Shown in pieces: positions 11,244 through 23,400 of a stretch of 64,000 nucleotides of DNA. The stretch is taken from positions 44,196,766-44,260,765 of the forward strand of contig OX387184.1 of the NCBI GenBank assembly GCA_947561395.2, in the 5' to 3' direction. Source of the stretch: Buxus sempervirens. Taxonomy: Eukaryota > Streptophyta > Magnoliopsida > Buxales > Buxaceae. Made by a program: the position numbers and the translations under genes. How positions within the stretch are numbered: position 1 is the stretch's first letter; each line of letters begins with the position of its first letter. The notes under the pieces are model-generated. The model made no database searches and had not been told where the DNA came from. It was given only the letters and a program-made list of their open reading frames with translations.

Positions 11244-13344
11244 GTTGTGAGACATGGAAAAAATCACCGAGATGATTCCCCTCTGTCAACACACGGACTC
11301 AACAGAAATATTGGAGAGTCGCCACCATTCAGATTTTTGGGTGTGAATGGACACCAAAAGATTCAAAAAAATAAGCAAAAAGAGCTAAAAGGCAAATTCT
11401 AGAGTAAAAATAACTCTACTTGAAAATCAAATCCAGAGATGGGTAAGGGGATTAGATTATGAATGGGGGAAGGTGTTAGGCACCCCCATTCACCCACACA
11501 AGGTGGTTGCCAAGTGTTGTTCATGCTAAAAAATAAGAAAGCTTGCAAAAATCATTAAAAACCTTGAAAAAAGATTAAACAAATATATGATATTTTCACA
11601 TGAGAAATCCAAATGAATTCCAGATCCTCTTTTATGTCAATATCACTTCTAGAATATCACTAATAGATGGAAATCAAAGCAAAAATTGCATAAAACCCAA
11701 GTTGAGTCAAATCCGGAAAATTCGGTAAAAGATCATGCCATTTGTCTTGAAATCATTTAAATTCAATTTAAATTGAACCAAACCCAATCCATTTGAAAGA
11801 TTATGGTAAATAAGAGACTCATGCAAAATTCCAATTAAATCCGGTTGAAATCCTACGAGTTATGCTTCTTTTAAAAGTGCTGTTGGAGATAGTAAAAAGT
11901 GGCAAGTGGGCAAGTTTGGAAAATTATTTAGAAAAATCGGCTCCATATAAATCCATGAAATTTGGTGTGAGTGAAGTCTGTATGGCCATCTTTCAAATGA
12001 AACTAGCCTCGTACAAAAATTCATTCGGATGTGCCTTGGGTGGTCTCCCGAATAGGCCCCGAAGATCACAGATTTACCCAGAAAAGTGCTGTTGAGCAGT
12101 TCTGAGTAAATCTATTACCAACAAAACAAATGGAGTCAAAAAATTATGAAACCAACTGGATTTGAAACTAGACTTCCATAGGAAAACATAAAAACAAGAA
12201 TCACTCGAATCGGACTTAAAACGAACACATGGCGCTCAGTCGAAGTGACAGGTTCCGTATTCAGACCTGAACTGACCTATCAACTTCGACAGAGAGGTGT
12301 CGAAAATCCACGCTATAGAAATTAATGAAATTTAATAGACATAAACTAGACAGCCTCACCTTTCCCATGACTCTAGAATCACTCTAAAATTCATCCGGAC
12401 AATGAAGTTACGAGTGTCCGAAATTGGGGTACAGTTGCTGTCAAGTTAAGCCCTTTTTGAAGAAAATCAACTCAAAACAGTGATAAGAGGTGTGTGATCC
12501 GTGCAAGATGAATCAAAATCACTTGAAAAAGTGTTGAAGAACCTCTAGAAATGATAGGGCACAAGCTTGGCTCACCATTCTCTCCGATTGGAGAGAATAT
12601 GCCAAAAAGACCCAATATTGAGCAAAAGTGCCTAAAAACCGAGAGGTTGGACCTAGAGGCCTTCAAAACTCAACAAAACTTGCTTGAAATCAATTTGAAA
12701 ATCAATAGGAAATATCCTAGAATTGTTTGGGGCTATTTATTCCAGATCTACCACAATGACAGCAATAGATCCAAAATACAAGCCAAATCCGTCAAAACAA
12801 GTGCTATGTGTGTATGTGTATAAAAATCCATTCAAGAACAATATAACAACATATAGCATGCATTCATATCAATCAAAGGGGTTCTAGAACAACCTAGGGT
12901 TCCGTTCCATTATCGTTTCCCTTAGTTCTCTCTCCCCGTTAAACACAGTTCTTCAAGATAATCTTGGAGTACTTTAAATATGAAATGGTTTTCATAGATT
13001 CAAAAGACTTATTCAAATAGGTTCTAACACTAGGATCAATCCCCAGTCTCGTTTCCCCTAGATCTCGCCTTCACGTTTTACAGCTAGGGGGAGTCTCTAG
13101 GTACTTTGAGTAGGGGAAGGGTTTTCACACACATAGAAGAGGCCTTATTCTACAAAAAGGTAGAAGAAAAGATCTAGATCTAGAATGTAAAAACAGAAAA
13201 ATAAAGAGAGATTTGAGGCTTACCTGGGCTTCTGGAAGCAAGACTGCAGCAGTTCCCCTCTTCACTCGAAGCTCTTTAATCTCCAACTTCTTGGCAAAAG
13301 TTCTTGGCAAGAATTAATGGCCATTTGCTTAAGGAGGAGTCTCC

Positions 13345-13352
13345 TATTTATA
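13345..13352 (-). promoter_or_regulatory. LTR TATA box with upstream telo-box-like motif
   Basis: On the minus strand CCTATAAATAGGAG is a canonical TATA box. About 10-25 bp upstream (13361-13380, plus) lies CTAGGGTTAGGGTT, i.e. AACCCTAACCCTAG, a double telo-box-like motif. Transcription should start near 13315-13320, giving a U3 of about 0.6 kb and R-U5 of about 2.1 kb. Confidence 0.7.
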
Positions 13353-13518
13353 GGCAAAGGCTAGGGTTAGGGTTGGTGGGATGATAGACATAAACTAATG
13401 TCTAGAGCACACCAACCTTAACCCTAAGGCTATTTCCGAGATTTACACTCCTTTAATGAAGGATATGATGGTAAAAAGTGAAAACTCTCGGAAAACCCTA
13501 ATTTTGAGCAAAAAACAT

Positions 13519-13659
13519 GTATCCGACATATCAGGTCGGATACACGAATGCCTATATGTATCCGACATATGATGCAGATACATTAAAGCCTGCTTGGATC
13601 CGACAACTTATGTCGGATACGAAGAAGTGTGCTTGTATCTGACCTAAGTTGTTGGATAC
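13519..13659. repeat. Array of four 25-bp palindromes, 39-bp period (LTR copy)
   Basis: Units start at 13519, 13558, 13596 and 13635. The consensus is GTATCCGAC-N7-GTCGGATAC, separated by about 14 bp. Unit 2 has lost one base in its right arm, which explains the single 38-bp step. The array lies about 170-310 bp upstream of the LTR TATA box, so it sits in the U3 promoter. Confidence 0.9.
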
Positions 13660-13766
13660 AAAGAAAAAGCTTATTTTCTCAAATTCTGTGCTAGTTTCAA
13701 AGGAGATAATGATTTTTTCCAATTATTCTTCATTTTTACTGTGCAATTTGGGGTGTCTACACAACC

Positions 13767-13802
13767 GCACTGTATGTGTGGTTGCAACCGCATACACAGT
13801 GC
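13767..13802. repeat. 36-bp inverted repeat near the LTR end
   Basis: Two 18-bp arms meet without a loop (GCACTGTATGTGTGGTTG then CAACCGCATACACAGTGC). Fifteen of 18 positions pair, and the other three would be G-U in RNA. It lies directly outside the inner LTR-end motif at 13763. Confidence 0.8.
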
Positions 13803-13958
13803 AGTCGAAAGAAAACGGCCAAGAACCGCATGATATGTGCTGTCAGCACCTTTTTTTGAATATTTTTGAGTTTTTGACACTTGTCAAAGCTCAAACAAAT
13901 CATTTAAAATTCATTTTTGTTGTTCTCTCATATTGTAGTGCAATTTGGGGTGTTTACA

Positions 13959-14421
13959 CTGGCTTGAGTTGATGACTGAGGTGACTCAGCCGCCCACTTA
14001 GGATGAATCAAGTTTTTTGCATTTTTTAATTTCTATTTATCTTAATTAATTTAATTAAGATATTTTAAGCTTTAACTGATATATCATTTGTTTTGTCTTT
14101 TCCCTGTTTCCGCCTTTTAGCCCTTAAATTTTCGATTTATCAGGTAAGGCCCGCACACTTGCTAGGTGACCAGTCTTTCTGTATTTAATTACCATTTTTC
14201 CCTTGGGATTGTTTTACTCATATCTTCTTCATCTGAACCCCGATTCTTACAAACTTAATTACGTTGAAAGCGTATCGGGATTCTCTATCCATTGGAATGT
14301 GATATGGCAATTAGATCGGGCTCAGGCAGGAAGTCACCTTCTGCTCTTTAAGGTTTTGACCTGTCTTTTAGGGTTTTGCTTTCTGGCTTTTTAGAGGGGT
14401 GCAAAAATGAGGTGCTTATAG
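13959..14421 (-). repeat. Remnant of an older related LTR end
   Basis: The segment ends in GGTGCAAAAATGAGGTGCTTATA (14398-14421 region), a diverged form of the GTGCAATTTGGGGTGTTTACA end seen at 13937-13958. This suggests that the Tat element inserted into or beside an older relative in the same orientation. There is no coding capacity. Confidence 0.4.
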
Positions 14422-15060
14422 CAATCCAACTCATTACCGCCCTGTTCAAATGCTTAAGACACATTTCTTTTTTTCTTTTTTTCTTTTTTTTATAAACTTC
14501 AAACTAAAGCCTGCAAAGTCACTCTTAATTAAAAAAAATGAAACAAAGAAAGAGAGACTGAGAGGAAGACACTCAACTGATAAGGAGGACTGGAGGCAAG
14601 CTGCCGGCTATCAGGCTATGAGAGGGACTAAGGGAAGAGGGAGCTAGACTACAAGAAGAAAGAGGGGGGAGATAGGTAGAGAGAGAGAGAGATAGATCAA
14701 GGGAGCGAGAAGGAAGGAGGTGGGAGAGGGAAGGAGAAAGGATCGGTGGGAGAGAGAAAAAGAAACAAGAGAGGGAGAGAGGGGGACGGGGAGGGGAAGG
14801 AACTTACCTAGTTTGCTCACCGGGCGTCATTATGTAGATCACCGGACCATATTTGCTCTTCTTTCTCCATTTCATTATTGGAATCGGCCTCCGGTCCCGG
14901 TCTAAAAATCCATGTGTAGATATAAAACACTCATATGAAAGCAACACAAACATTACACATGGTTGTTTCTATCCATTACACATAAAGCATAAACCATTAC
15001 ACGTGTACATATCACTGTACATAAATTAAATCTTGAATCAACTTTTGTTATGTTTAAAAA
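14422..15060. other. Intergenic; purine-rich tract at 14535-14800
   Basis: A strongly GA-rich block (mixed GAGA, GGGAGA, AAGAAAG) covers about 265 bp, followed by ordinary AT-rich sequence. I see no gene. Confidence 0.6.
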
Positions 15061-15065
15061 AAAAA

Positions 15066-15220
15066 AAATGGGGCCAGGCGGGGCTGAGCTTGGGTTTTAT
15101 AAAACATTATAAGACCAGGCTTGGGCAAGCAATCCTAGGCCAATATCAGGCCAAGCGGGGTTTTGATTATACCAATGCCTTGGGCTGGCCCAAGCCCGCC
15201 CGACCCGGCCCGTTAACACC
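15066..15220. repeat. GC-rich transposon-end-like repeat
   Basis: GGGCCAGGCGGGGCTGAGC opens and CCCGACCCGGCCCGTTAACACCCC closes a roughly 155-bp stretch full of GGCTTGGGC-type words. Such GGGTGTTAACGGGCCGGG ends are common in plant non-autonomous DNA transposons (hAT-type). I could not define a target duplication. Confidence 0.35.
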
Positions 15221-15337
15221 CCAACCTTTTGGTATTTACAATTTTCTTTCTCAATCAACTACACAAAGCTTTGAGAAAACAAATCTTTCTTTTGCAACCA
15301 ATCTCTTACCAGTTACGTTGCTCGCATGGGACCCAAC

Positions 15338-15345
15338 TATATAAG
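15338..15345 (+). promoter_or_regulatory. TATA box of the WVD2-like gene
   Basis: CTATATAAGC lies about 345 bp before a strong donor site (AAAG|GTAAGT at 15689/15690). A CCACCT/CT-rich stretch typical of plant 5' leaders follows at 15358-15380. No other TATA fits the first exon as well. Confidence 0.55.
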
Positions 15346-15369
15346 CTTGAAGAACACCTCCACCTCCAC

Positions 15370-15689
15370 CTCCACCTCCAGGTAACGTCCACATCTATAA
15401 AACAGGGTTCCCCGTTCAAGTCTCTTTCTTCCAACAATTTGCCTTTCACGCTAACAACCATACAACCATAACAAGCAAAACTTTTTTTTTTTTTCCTTTT
15501 TTGACGCATGACAACCAAAACGCCCTGTAACCACAGCGCAGACACGGACGAACACACTTCCAGATACTCTTTCCACAAATCTGTTATGAATATTTCACCT
15601 GTAATCGTCTTCTACAGCAGATCCTGAGAGCTCTGGCTTCGATTTACTCTGTGTTTAATTCTCTTCCTCTTCCTCGCTTCAACTCAAAG
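15370..15689 (+). other. Predicted 5'UTR exon 1 of the WVD2-like gene
   Basis: The exon would run from about 30 bp after the TATA box to the donor AACTCAAAG|GTAAGTAT. It would join the acceptor GGATTGCAG at 20434 and the short leader 20435-20483 before the ATG at 20484. The 4.7-kb leader intron is long but usual for this gene-poor sequence. An earlier donor (CACCTCCAG|GTAACG, near 15382) is possible. Confidence 0.45.
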
Positions 15690-17763
15690 GTAAGTATATT
15701 TAACAACTATTAATTTTATCTTCCTGCTTTGGTATTTGAAAGGATCTGCTTGTGATTCTTATGAACAATATTAGAAGCTCAAACTCAAATTTACAAGAAA
15801 AAACACATCTTAGCTAGTGATTTAGACTGAGTTGATGCAAGGAATTTTGTATGATTTGTGCTTAGTTGAGTTATTTGTTTAAGATCTGTGTCTTCCTTCT
15901 TCCGTTGTTGCCTAGAACAATACTGGATTCAAGCGATCGATAATCAGATGCTCTTTCTTCGTGACTCGATTCGGTTTTGATTTAATCTTCATCAGTTATC
16001 GTTTGCTTCTAGAGTTGGATGAGCTCTGATGATCAATTAGAAATTAAGTTTTCCTTTGAATCGCATCTCTGAAAAAATTTCTCCATAAGATCTGTGAGTT
16101 CACTTCAGTCTTCTTGAGTGAGCTCCAAATTTTGCAGAAAGAGCAACCAAGATGATCCGAAATCTGAAGCCTTACAGTACAGAGTACAGGCTAACTGAAT
16201 GTTTTCATTTGACCATTTTGCCCCTGTCAGTCGTGATATCTCCCGGTGAAGACACTGAAACATCATTTCTTCTGTCCTTGCCGCTCATCTGAAAAAGACC
16301 TTCCACTGTTTCAAGTTCACATGGAATTCTTTACCCCCTCCTAAAATAACAAAAGGGTAATTTAATAAATAAATAAAAAGAGAGATCACGTGAAAGTCCC
16401 GAAAAAGTTAAAAATAGAAAGAAATTAAAGCTCAAATGTCGGATTAGGATAATCTATCAATCACTAAATACCAAGATGATATAATGTTCTTAATAGAAAC
16501 TAACTTTTTTGGGGGTGTAATTAAGCCATTATTGTCCTCTATCCTGTATTGAAGTAGATCTTTACTTGTTACCAAAAAACAAAAAAGAAGTAGATCTTTA
16601 CTTTTTGGCATCTCCTTCTAAAATAACAATTACATCCTTAAGGACCTCCGGCGTAATAGGACAATCAACTTGGAATCCCCCCATCCCCCCCCCTCCCCCC
16701 CCCCCCCCCCCCCCTTTTTTTTATTTTCATGTCCTCGGCTATAACAAGCTTAATTCAGATGCGATGCCATTGGCCCATGTAGTTTCTTCTCGTCTTTGTT
16801 TCTCATGTGGTTTGGCATAAAATAGTCTTAAAAACCGACCAGTTTGATTAGAAATTCTATTTGAACAAAGCATACCAGTTGAAGTAGGTAATAGAGTATG
16901 CTTATTGATAAGAATCGGCCCAGATCGAATGGTTTTGAGTCTACTTCTCTGGGTTTTTTTTTTTTTCTTTCGCTTTTGTCCCTGCCTACAAACTACAAAG
17001 TTTGAAAGCTCATAATCTGTCGATACCCACCACCGATCCTAGCGGGTACCGTTCAATACGCTTGAAAAGACCCAAATGACAACTTTTGGTGGTACCAACC
17101 GGTACACAGATGTAAAAGGAAACGGTATGAGCTGGCCCCTCATATTAAAAACATCTGCTGGTCCAACCGTGGAGGGTGTGTACCCGCAAGTTTCATACAC
17201 CTATATAGTATGTAGATATGTATACAAACCAAGTTTCACCCTTGGGTCAATTTCTTGATATTGGGACCGGTGTCATATCGGTCCCATCAGTACTACACGT
17301 ACCTGTACCAGCCGTACGTGATTAAAAACCATGATATGCAAGGCTGGATGCGTCCATTTGAACTATCAATGGATATGGATTGAGTGTTCTCACCTATTTT
17401 ATGAACGATCTAGGTTTTAAAACATTTCATCTATTTTTTCCACCATTATTTAAACAACTATTAAATTTCTATTTTTTGCTTGCCTTGTACTCAAACAATA
17501 TATTAACTGTAGGTAACCTACAAACCGAGTTAGCCTGGCTTGACATTTATGGGTATTTAAATACATTTAATGACTTGTAGGCTTTGTATCGGTTCATATC
17601 AAGGTTTGAAGACTCAAAATTCATACCGATATCGGATGATATTTTACTTTACGCTTGAAAAGGCCCAAATAAAGGCTTTTGGCAAGAAGGAATCGTCTAT
17701 TGCCTTTCCCTGAAATGCTCCCTGATGTAATCATGAGATGCTGCTATGTGAAGCATCTCTCAG

Positions 17764-17821
17764 TCAGTGTTTTGTCATTATTTTAAGCGTTTTCAAGTGG
17801 GGCTACATGACAAAACACTGA
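17764..17821. repeat. Inverted repeat with perfect 15-bp arms
   Basis: TCAGTGTTTTGTCAT (17764-17778) and its exact complement (17807-17821) surround a 28-bp loop. The flanks (ATGCTGC..., GAAATGCTCCC) pair partly, so this may be the core of a small foldback element. Confidence 0.8.
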
Positions 17822-19295
17822 CCATGAAATGCTCCCAATTGCATCAAGGAATATTTTAGGAGTAAGGCCACAAACTATTTCATTTTGCTTTTGGCCGATA
17901 CCATCTATGGTGGCGTAAACAATATTATAGATCTAGTACTAGGTGGTACCAAATGGTACGGATGAGGGACTCTATAGCCTCTATTTACAATGTTATTTGC
18001 AGCATATATAGGATGCCGTTCACTTATTGTTCATCAATTTTTTTAGTTTTTATTTTTTTGTGTAGGACCCACATTGAACGGCACTCCTTCGATGCTGTAT
18101 ATAAAAGTATAGATAGAGACTGTACGGTCCACATTCCGCAAATGGTGTGGCTAAGTTTGACTAATTTTGACTGCTGGGTCGATTTCTTGGTATCATATCA
18201 AAACCCTTCGGTACCGGTATGTACCGGCCGATATTTATCAATACTAGCCGAGATTATTAATTAAAAACCATGCTCTTTATAGTCAACCCAAGAAACTTTG
18301 AGCAGTTACAACCCATTTAAAATCTATCCAACTTTACACAGGTTAGGTAAAGTTTGTTATGACACATTATCTTTAGGTCAACTAGAACCAACCAAAATAA
18401 TTGAGATGCTTCGGTGAATGCATTGTAAGCGTCACAACCAGTAGGTTTTCGTCGTCCATTTTAGAGTCCATAAGATGCATGCTCAACAAGACAAATCTCA
18501 ATATGGAACGGTCTTTTTTCATTTCCTCGATCTTCTATGAAGTAGCCTTTGCGTCTAAATAACATTTATTTCATAACATTGCTATAAATTTTGTATTTTT
18601 AAAATAATATTAATAACACGAGGCGTCCTTGGGAATCATAACAACGTGTGAATTCCCCAAAAAGCCCTTGCACACCATTGTTAAGATTGATTAATAAAAG
18701 TGGTATAATAGTTATAACATCCTCAATTCGTTTAAAACTTAAGCAATTATAAAACTGTTCTCTCCCGTATCTTTCCTTACCATCTGCCCATATCCCTTCC
18801 CTTTTGACCTACTTGCAGTATTGCACGTGCACTTTGCTAATATTTTTATTATAAAGTACTAATTTTGATAATTTTTCTCTTTCTTGAGTACAATAAGATA
18901 AGAGTGTGTGTTTCTGTGCAAGGGCGTGTACACTGAAACTTTACCGGTGAAATTTATTCCAATGGACCGTTGGAGATGAATTACGTGGGCCCAGGTCAGA
19001 TAAATCCAAACCCAAACCTAATCCAACGGTCTGTTCGTTAGTGGGCCTTTCCTGGTGTTGAAAAGCTGCACTTCCATTGGCCCACTGGCATCACTCTGGT
19101 GGTCACTGTGGTGGTTGGGAAATCCAATCCTTTTTTGTTTCTTTACTATTTATTCTATTTTATTTTATGGGGTTAAGTGAGGCCGTGGGAGTTTTTCTTT
19201 CATGTAATCGTATGAATGATTGTCAAGTTGTCGCTGTGGGACCACCATGACAAGCAAGCTGAGATGACATCGTCTGTAATGAAAGCCTGAAGTGT

Positions 19296-19443
19296 TTACT
19301 GCAATTGAACTCGGATGCTTCCACGTAGAGCATCCCATGATTAATGATTTTCACTTTTTAAAATTACTTTATGTGGGACCTACTTGAAAATTCATTAACC
19401 AAGGAATGTTCCACGTGGAAGCATCCCATTGCAATTGCAGTAA
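19296..19443. mobile_element. Foldback MITE, about 148 bp
   Basis: The ends are TTACTGCAATTG and CAATTGCAGTAA (12 bp perfect). The inverted similarity continues through GGATGCTTCCACGT and TTAATGA for about 50 bp on each side, leaving a ~35-bp centre. There is no coding capacity. A target duplication is not certain. Confidence 0.75.
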
Positions 19444-19566
19444 GCAACTCAGAAAAAAAACTGAAGATGATTTCGTTCCAAGCAATCTGGTTTTTGGTTT
19501 TTTCCGGTAACTACACACTAACGTCCACCCCCAACGATTTCTTTATAATAGAAAGGGTTCATTATA

Positions 19567-19650
19567 TCTATGTTCTTATATTATATTATATTTATATCTA
19601 TATCCTATTATTTTTAATATTTATATCTATATCCTATTATTTTTAATATT
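19567..19650. repeat. Short AT-rich tandem repeat, about 31 bp period
   Basis: TTTATATCTATATCCTATTA followed by TTTTTAATAT occurs twice in succession, with a third partial unit. Confidence 0.75.
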
Positions 19651-20483
19651 TATATTTATACCTCTCTATTTTGTAATCTTTGTAATTGTACCCAATGTTA
19701 AAGTCAGTTAACTTTTATTATTTATTTTTATTAAACAACTAAAGCAATCTTCTATAAAATAAAAATATTTTACATTTATTCTTCTATATTATCTCATAAA
19801 TTCATTGATGTCCTTATATTATTATATTTATTGCGCATATACAGTAACTGGTTGACCTTGACGGATAATCGTTTAGTTATTTCATTTTTTTTTATTTTAT
19901 AAAAGGTTGATTTAATCATTTGATAAAAGTGATGGAACTTAACGTGAGGGCATACTAGAACAATTATGCTAAATGAAGGATATGAAAACAAATATTAAAA
20001 ATAAGGGGATATAGATTCAAATATATTATAATATAAGGGTATAAATGCAAAAAACCATAAAATAAAAATAGGAAAAAAAGAAAGAAAAAGAAAGGGAAAT
20101 CTGAAATTGAATGATGAGATTATAGTCGGTTTCTATATCCATCCTTCATATGTTTGCGTTACAGGAATAACAATAATGATAATAAACTATATCAAACTCA
20201 AGACTAAACGGCTGAGTTGTTTTAAAATTTTATCTGGTTTCATATATCGAATACTTGAAGCCAAAAGTCTTGGTTTCTTCCACTTGAACGTCGGTAATCT
20301 CCAGGTGACTTCTTCTTATAACGCCAAAAGAAATCTTTGATTTCTGATTTGGGTTGGTGATCCCAGGAAGGAACGACCCACTCTTCTGTTCTGCCTCTGT
20401 CAGTTTAATTCCGATTTCTGATATTGGATTGCAGGGTTGTGCGGAGAATGTAACCTCTACTGTATTTGATTTGGCTGCAAATA

Positions 20484-23400
20484 ATGGCGACTGAGTTAAC
20501 TACAGATCGGAACAGTTATGAGGTATAAGACTCGTTTAGATCTTTTTCTCTTCGTAGTTCTTCCTGTTGTTTGTCTCCATTCTTCGTTTCGGTAATTCTT
20601 TGCTTTGGCGAGTATTCATGAAAAAACTCCGGCTGGGTCTTTTTGTTCTTAGTCTTCCACTTACGGGTATGAAGTATACATGTACTATTCAGGTGAAATA
20701 TCTTACTTTTAAAGCTACTGGGCTGGAATCCTGTTTACAGTCCCAAAAGTGAATCACCACATGTAGTTCAAGCACTTGAGAATATGCCCAAATGGGGATG
20801 AATAGTTTCTAGTGTATAAACCAGGTTACATGTAGAGATCTGGGGTTGTCTGTGATTCTTGAGTGTTAATCATGTACTTTGGGAACTATATCCCAACTCC
20901 TTTTGTTGTTTTCTGCAGCTATTTTTTGGTTTATTATGTGTTTTTTTTTTCTCTTTTTGATCTGCAGGCAAAATCCATTACTGAAATGCTGGATCATGGT
21001 TCAGTATCTTTTGGGAGATTTGCAGCTGAGTCGCTAGCATGGGAAAAATGGTCTGTTTTCTCTCAGAATAAGTGTCAGGAGGAGCTAGAGAAATTCAAGG
21101 CTCCTGGTCTAGTTGCCCAAAAGAAGGCTTACTTTGAAGAATACTATAAAAGGATCAGAGCCCTGAAAGCACTGCAGGCAGAGCAGCAGGAAAGCCATGG
21201 ATCTGAAACTTGCGTGGATGTTGAAGATTGTTGCCAAACAAGCAAAGATGAAAAGAACATCAATCAGCTTCATGAAAATGTTTATGTTTCTGTTTCAGAA
21301 GAAGAGAAGCATACAATTGATGCCAGTCAAGATAAATTTTCAGAGACAGAACCCACAAGGTCTCGCACAGATTCACCTGGAGAAAACTATAAGGATAACA
21401 AAGATGACGACATGAGCAGGGAGGATGAACACGAGGTTTCTGTTTCTAATGTTGTACCAGAGGCTTGTTTGAGAGAAAAGGCACCAGAACAGATGATATC
21501 TCATTCAAATTCATTCGAAGGGTGGACTAAGGATGAAATAACAGAACACACTAAGCACCCAATTTCTGTTTGCTATAACAATGCTGAAATGAATGTGGAA
21601 AAAACACACGAGGTGTCTGTGTCTACTGTTGTACCTGAGGTTTCTTCAAAATTCAAGGCACCACTATCCATGGATTCAACCCAAAACTGTTTGGAAGATC
21701 CCCCCCATGATGACACTTTTTTGGACCAAATCAAGCTTAATGTCAAAAAGAGGGAGAATATTGCATCTGCTAAAAAGGCCAAGGTACAAACCAATATTCT
21801 TACTTAATTTTCTACCAGCTTCTTAAATTCATGTATATTCTTTCTTGAAGGTACTTTCCTGAATTACCAGCATCATTGATGAAAAGTTGAAGTGCTATAA
21901 AATTCTTATCAGCTAGAATCATTAGGTTCAGATTACAGATTGGTCTGAACAAATTTACTTTGCACCAATCTTGGGCTTTTTCTGGGCTGTTCTTTATAAT
22001 TAACATCTAGACTAGTTTCAAACTTATTGTGTTGTGATAATCTACCATATTGTGCTTTGATAATCTATTCTGCTGCATCCTGTTGGGAACCGCAATGGTA
22101 TTTCAAATAGCCCAAAAAATGGATCTGTAGAACATATTGTGACCATTTTGTCATATGATCACTAGCTGGATTAATCCACTAGTGGTTTCAAACTTTCAAT
22201 TGCCTATGTTGTGTGTAATTGTATTATCGTATAACTGTCCTTGCTCTACTTTATTCCACATCTAAGGCTAGATTGTTACAATTGATTTTTTCCTTGTACA
22301 TTAGAAGAATAACGGAACTTGCTTACATTCATTCTATTGAAATAACCCAGGAGGCTGCTACTTCACTGAGAAACAAGTCGAGGTTGGACAACAGATCGAA
22401 AGCTATTCCAGATAAACTATCAGAGAGGCAAAATGACCTTCGTAAACAAACTATTCACAAGGCCGAGAATAGTATTTTTTCCAGAAAGACAACTATTATA
22501 ACAGCTCTAAGCAACAAGTCTAACTGTATTCCTTCACAAAGACCACTTACTGATGTACGACCAAATGTCACTGTTTCACACCCCCCTGATGCCACAGATA
22601 AACATATAAAATTGCCATCAAGCAGCAAAAGTGGTATTACAAAGGGACACGTCAATAGCAAAGATTCCACAAACAAATTAGCATCTAGGTTATCTGTTAA
22701 TGCAAGAAATCCATCACATATTCAGGTAAATTTTTCAGTTGATTATGATCTTCCCTAAAATAAACATAGAGGCATTAATTTTTCTAATGGTGATTTTTGT
22801 TGCTGCTCTGCAACATAACTTTCTACAGAGATCTTCGAAGGAGATATCTGGTAATGTTTGTTTCAGAAACACGCCTTTAGAGGGCAAAAGGTATAATTAT
22901 CTGTCAATAATGCTTATTTCTGGGTTTGCTTGTACTTTTTATGTCCCTGAACTTCCAAATTTTCCAGGGTTCATGAAGCTGAGATAAAGCCTTCAAAGAT
23001 GGACTGCAAGCTTGTGATACCAAAGGGAAGGATTCCTATCAATCAGGGGTCAAAATCCATGTAATGCACATTTTACGTCGGTCTTCTTTAGCATTTTACC
23101 CTATTTTTCTGTTTTTTGTTTATGAATGGATTTTTCACATGCATTTTTTTCCTGTCCAAAGGTTCATATTTCTAGGAATATGTCTATTAAATCTAAGCTT
23201 TTGGAACTGGACACTAAACTTTTAGTGTGTGGACGGGTAAACAGGTATACAAAAAATGTTTATCAGAATACATCAAACCAGAACAATGGCATCGAGATTG
23301 GCCCCAAGAATAGCATGAGAGGAGGAAAACATAAATTGGTACATTTCTAATTACAATCCACTGGAGAATATTTTGAAGTGTACTTTTCTAGCCTGTATAA

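Larger units (their letters stand above)
1..13958 (-). mobile_element. Ty3/gypsy LTR retrotransposon, Tat type, decayed; 3' LTR outside window
   Basis: Read on the minus strand, the order is 5' LTR, primer binding site, long leader, gag, aspartic protease, G-patch, reverse transcriptase, RNase H, second (archaeal-type) RNase H, integrase, then an antisense ORF at the left edge. Integrase after RT/RNase H marks Ty3/gypsy; the doubled RNase H and the antisense ORF between pol and the 3' LTR are family knowledge for the Tat clade (Ogre, Retand, Grande). At least four in-frame stops in gag and frameshifts in gag, between protease and RT, and twice within RT/RNase H show that this copy cannot make its polyprotein. 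The LTR end is not found again between 1 and 1200, so the 3' LTR lies to the left. Confidence 0.9.
11246..13958 (-). repeat. 5' LTR of the Tat element (about 2.7 kb)
   Basis: The inner end (TGTGAGACAT on the plus strand) is fixed by the adjacent primer binding site and by the second copy starting at 62384. The outer end is placed at TGTAAACACCCC (minus) ending at 13958; a related end, TGTGTAGACACCCC, occurs at 13763, so the LTR could be 195 bp shorter. 11246-12884 matches 62384-64000 closely, with a net 22-nt length difference. It contains the promoter at 13345 and the palindrome array at 13519. Confidence 0.85.
15690..20434 (+). other. 5'UTR intron of the WVD2-like gene, mostly repeat debris
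   Basis: No coding segment is supported. It contains a run of 20 C (16695-16714), a GGTACC/GATACCG-rich repeat present twice (about 17035-17335 and 17640-18275, both ending in GATTAAAAACCATG or ATTAAAAACCATG), a hairpin at 17764-17821, a foldback MITE at 19296-19443 and a short tandem repeat at 19567-19650. Confidence 0.5.

Noticed and set aside
13361..13380. Interstitial telomere repeat
   Set aside because: Only two TTAGGG-like units; better read as a telo-box near the LTR TATA box.
9221..13659. CRISPR-like arrays
   Set aside because: Palindromic repeats with 14-bp gaps in a plant retrotransposon. Spacers are too short and there are no cas genes.
14720..14905. Arg/Glu-rich plus-strand ORF
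   Set aside because: Translation of the GA-rich low-complexity tract.
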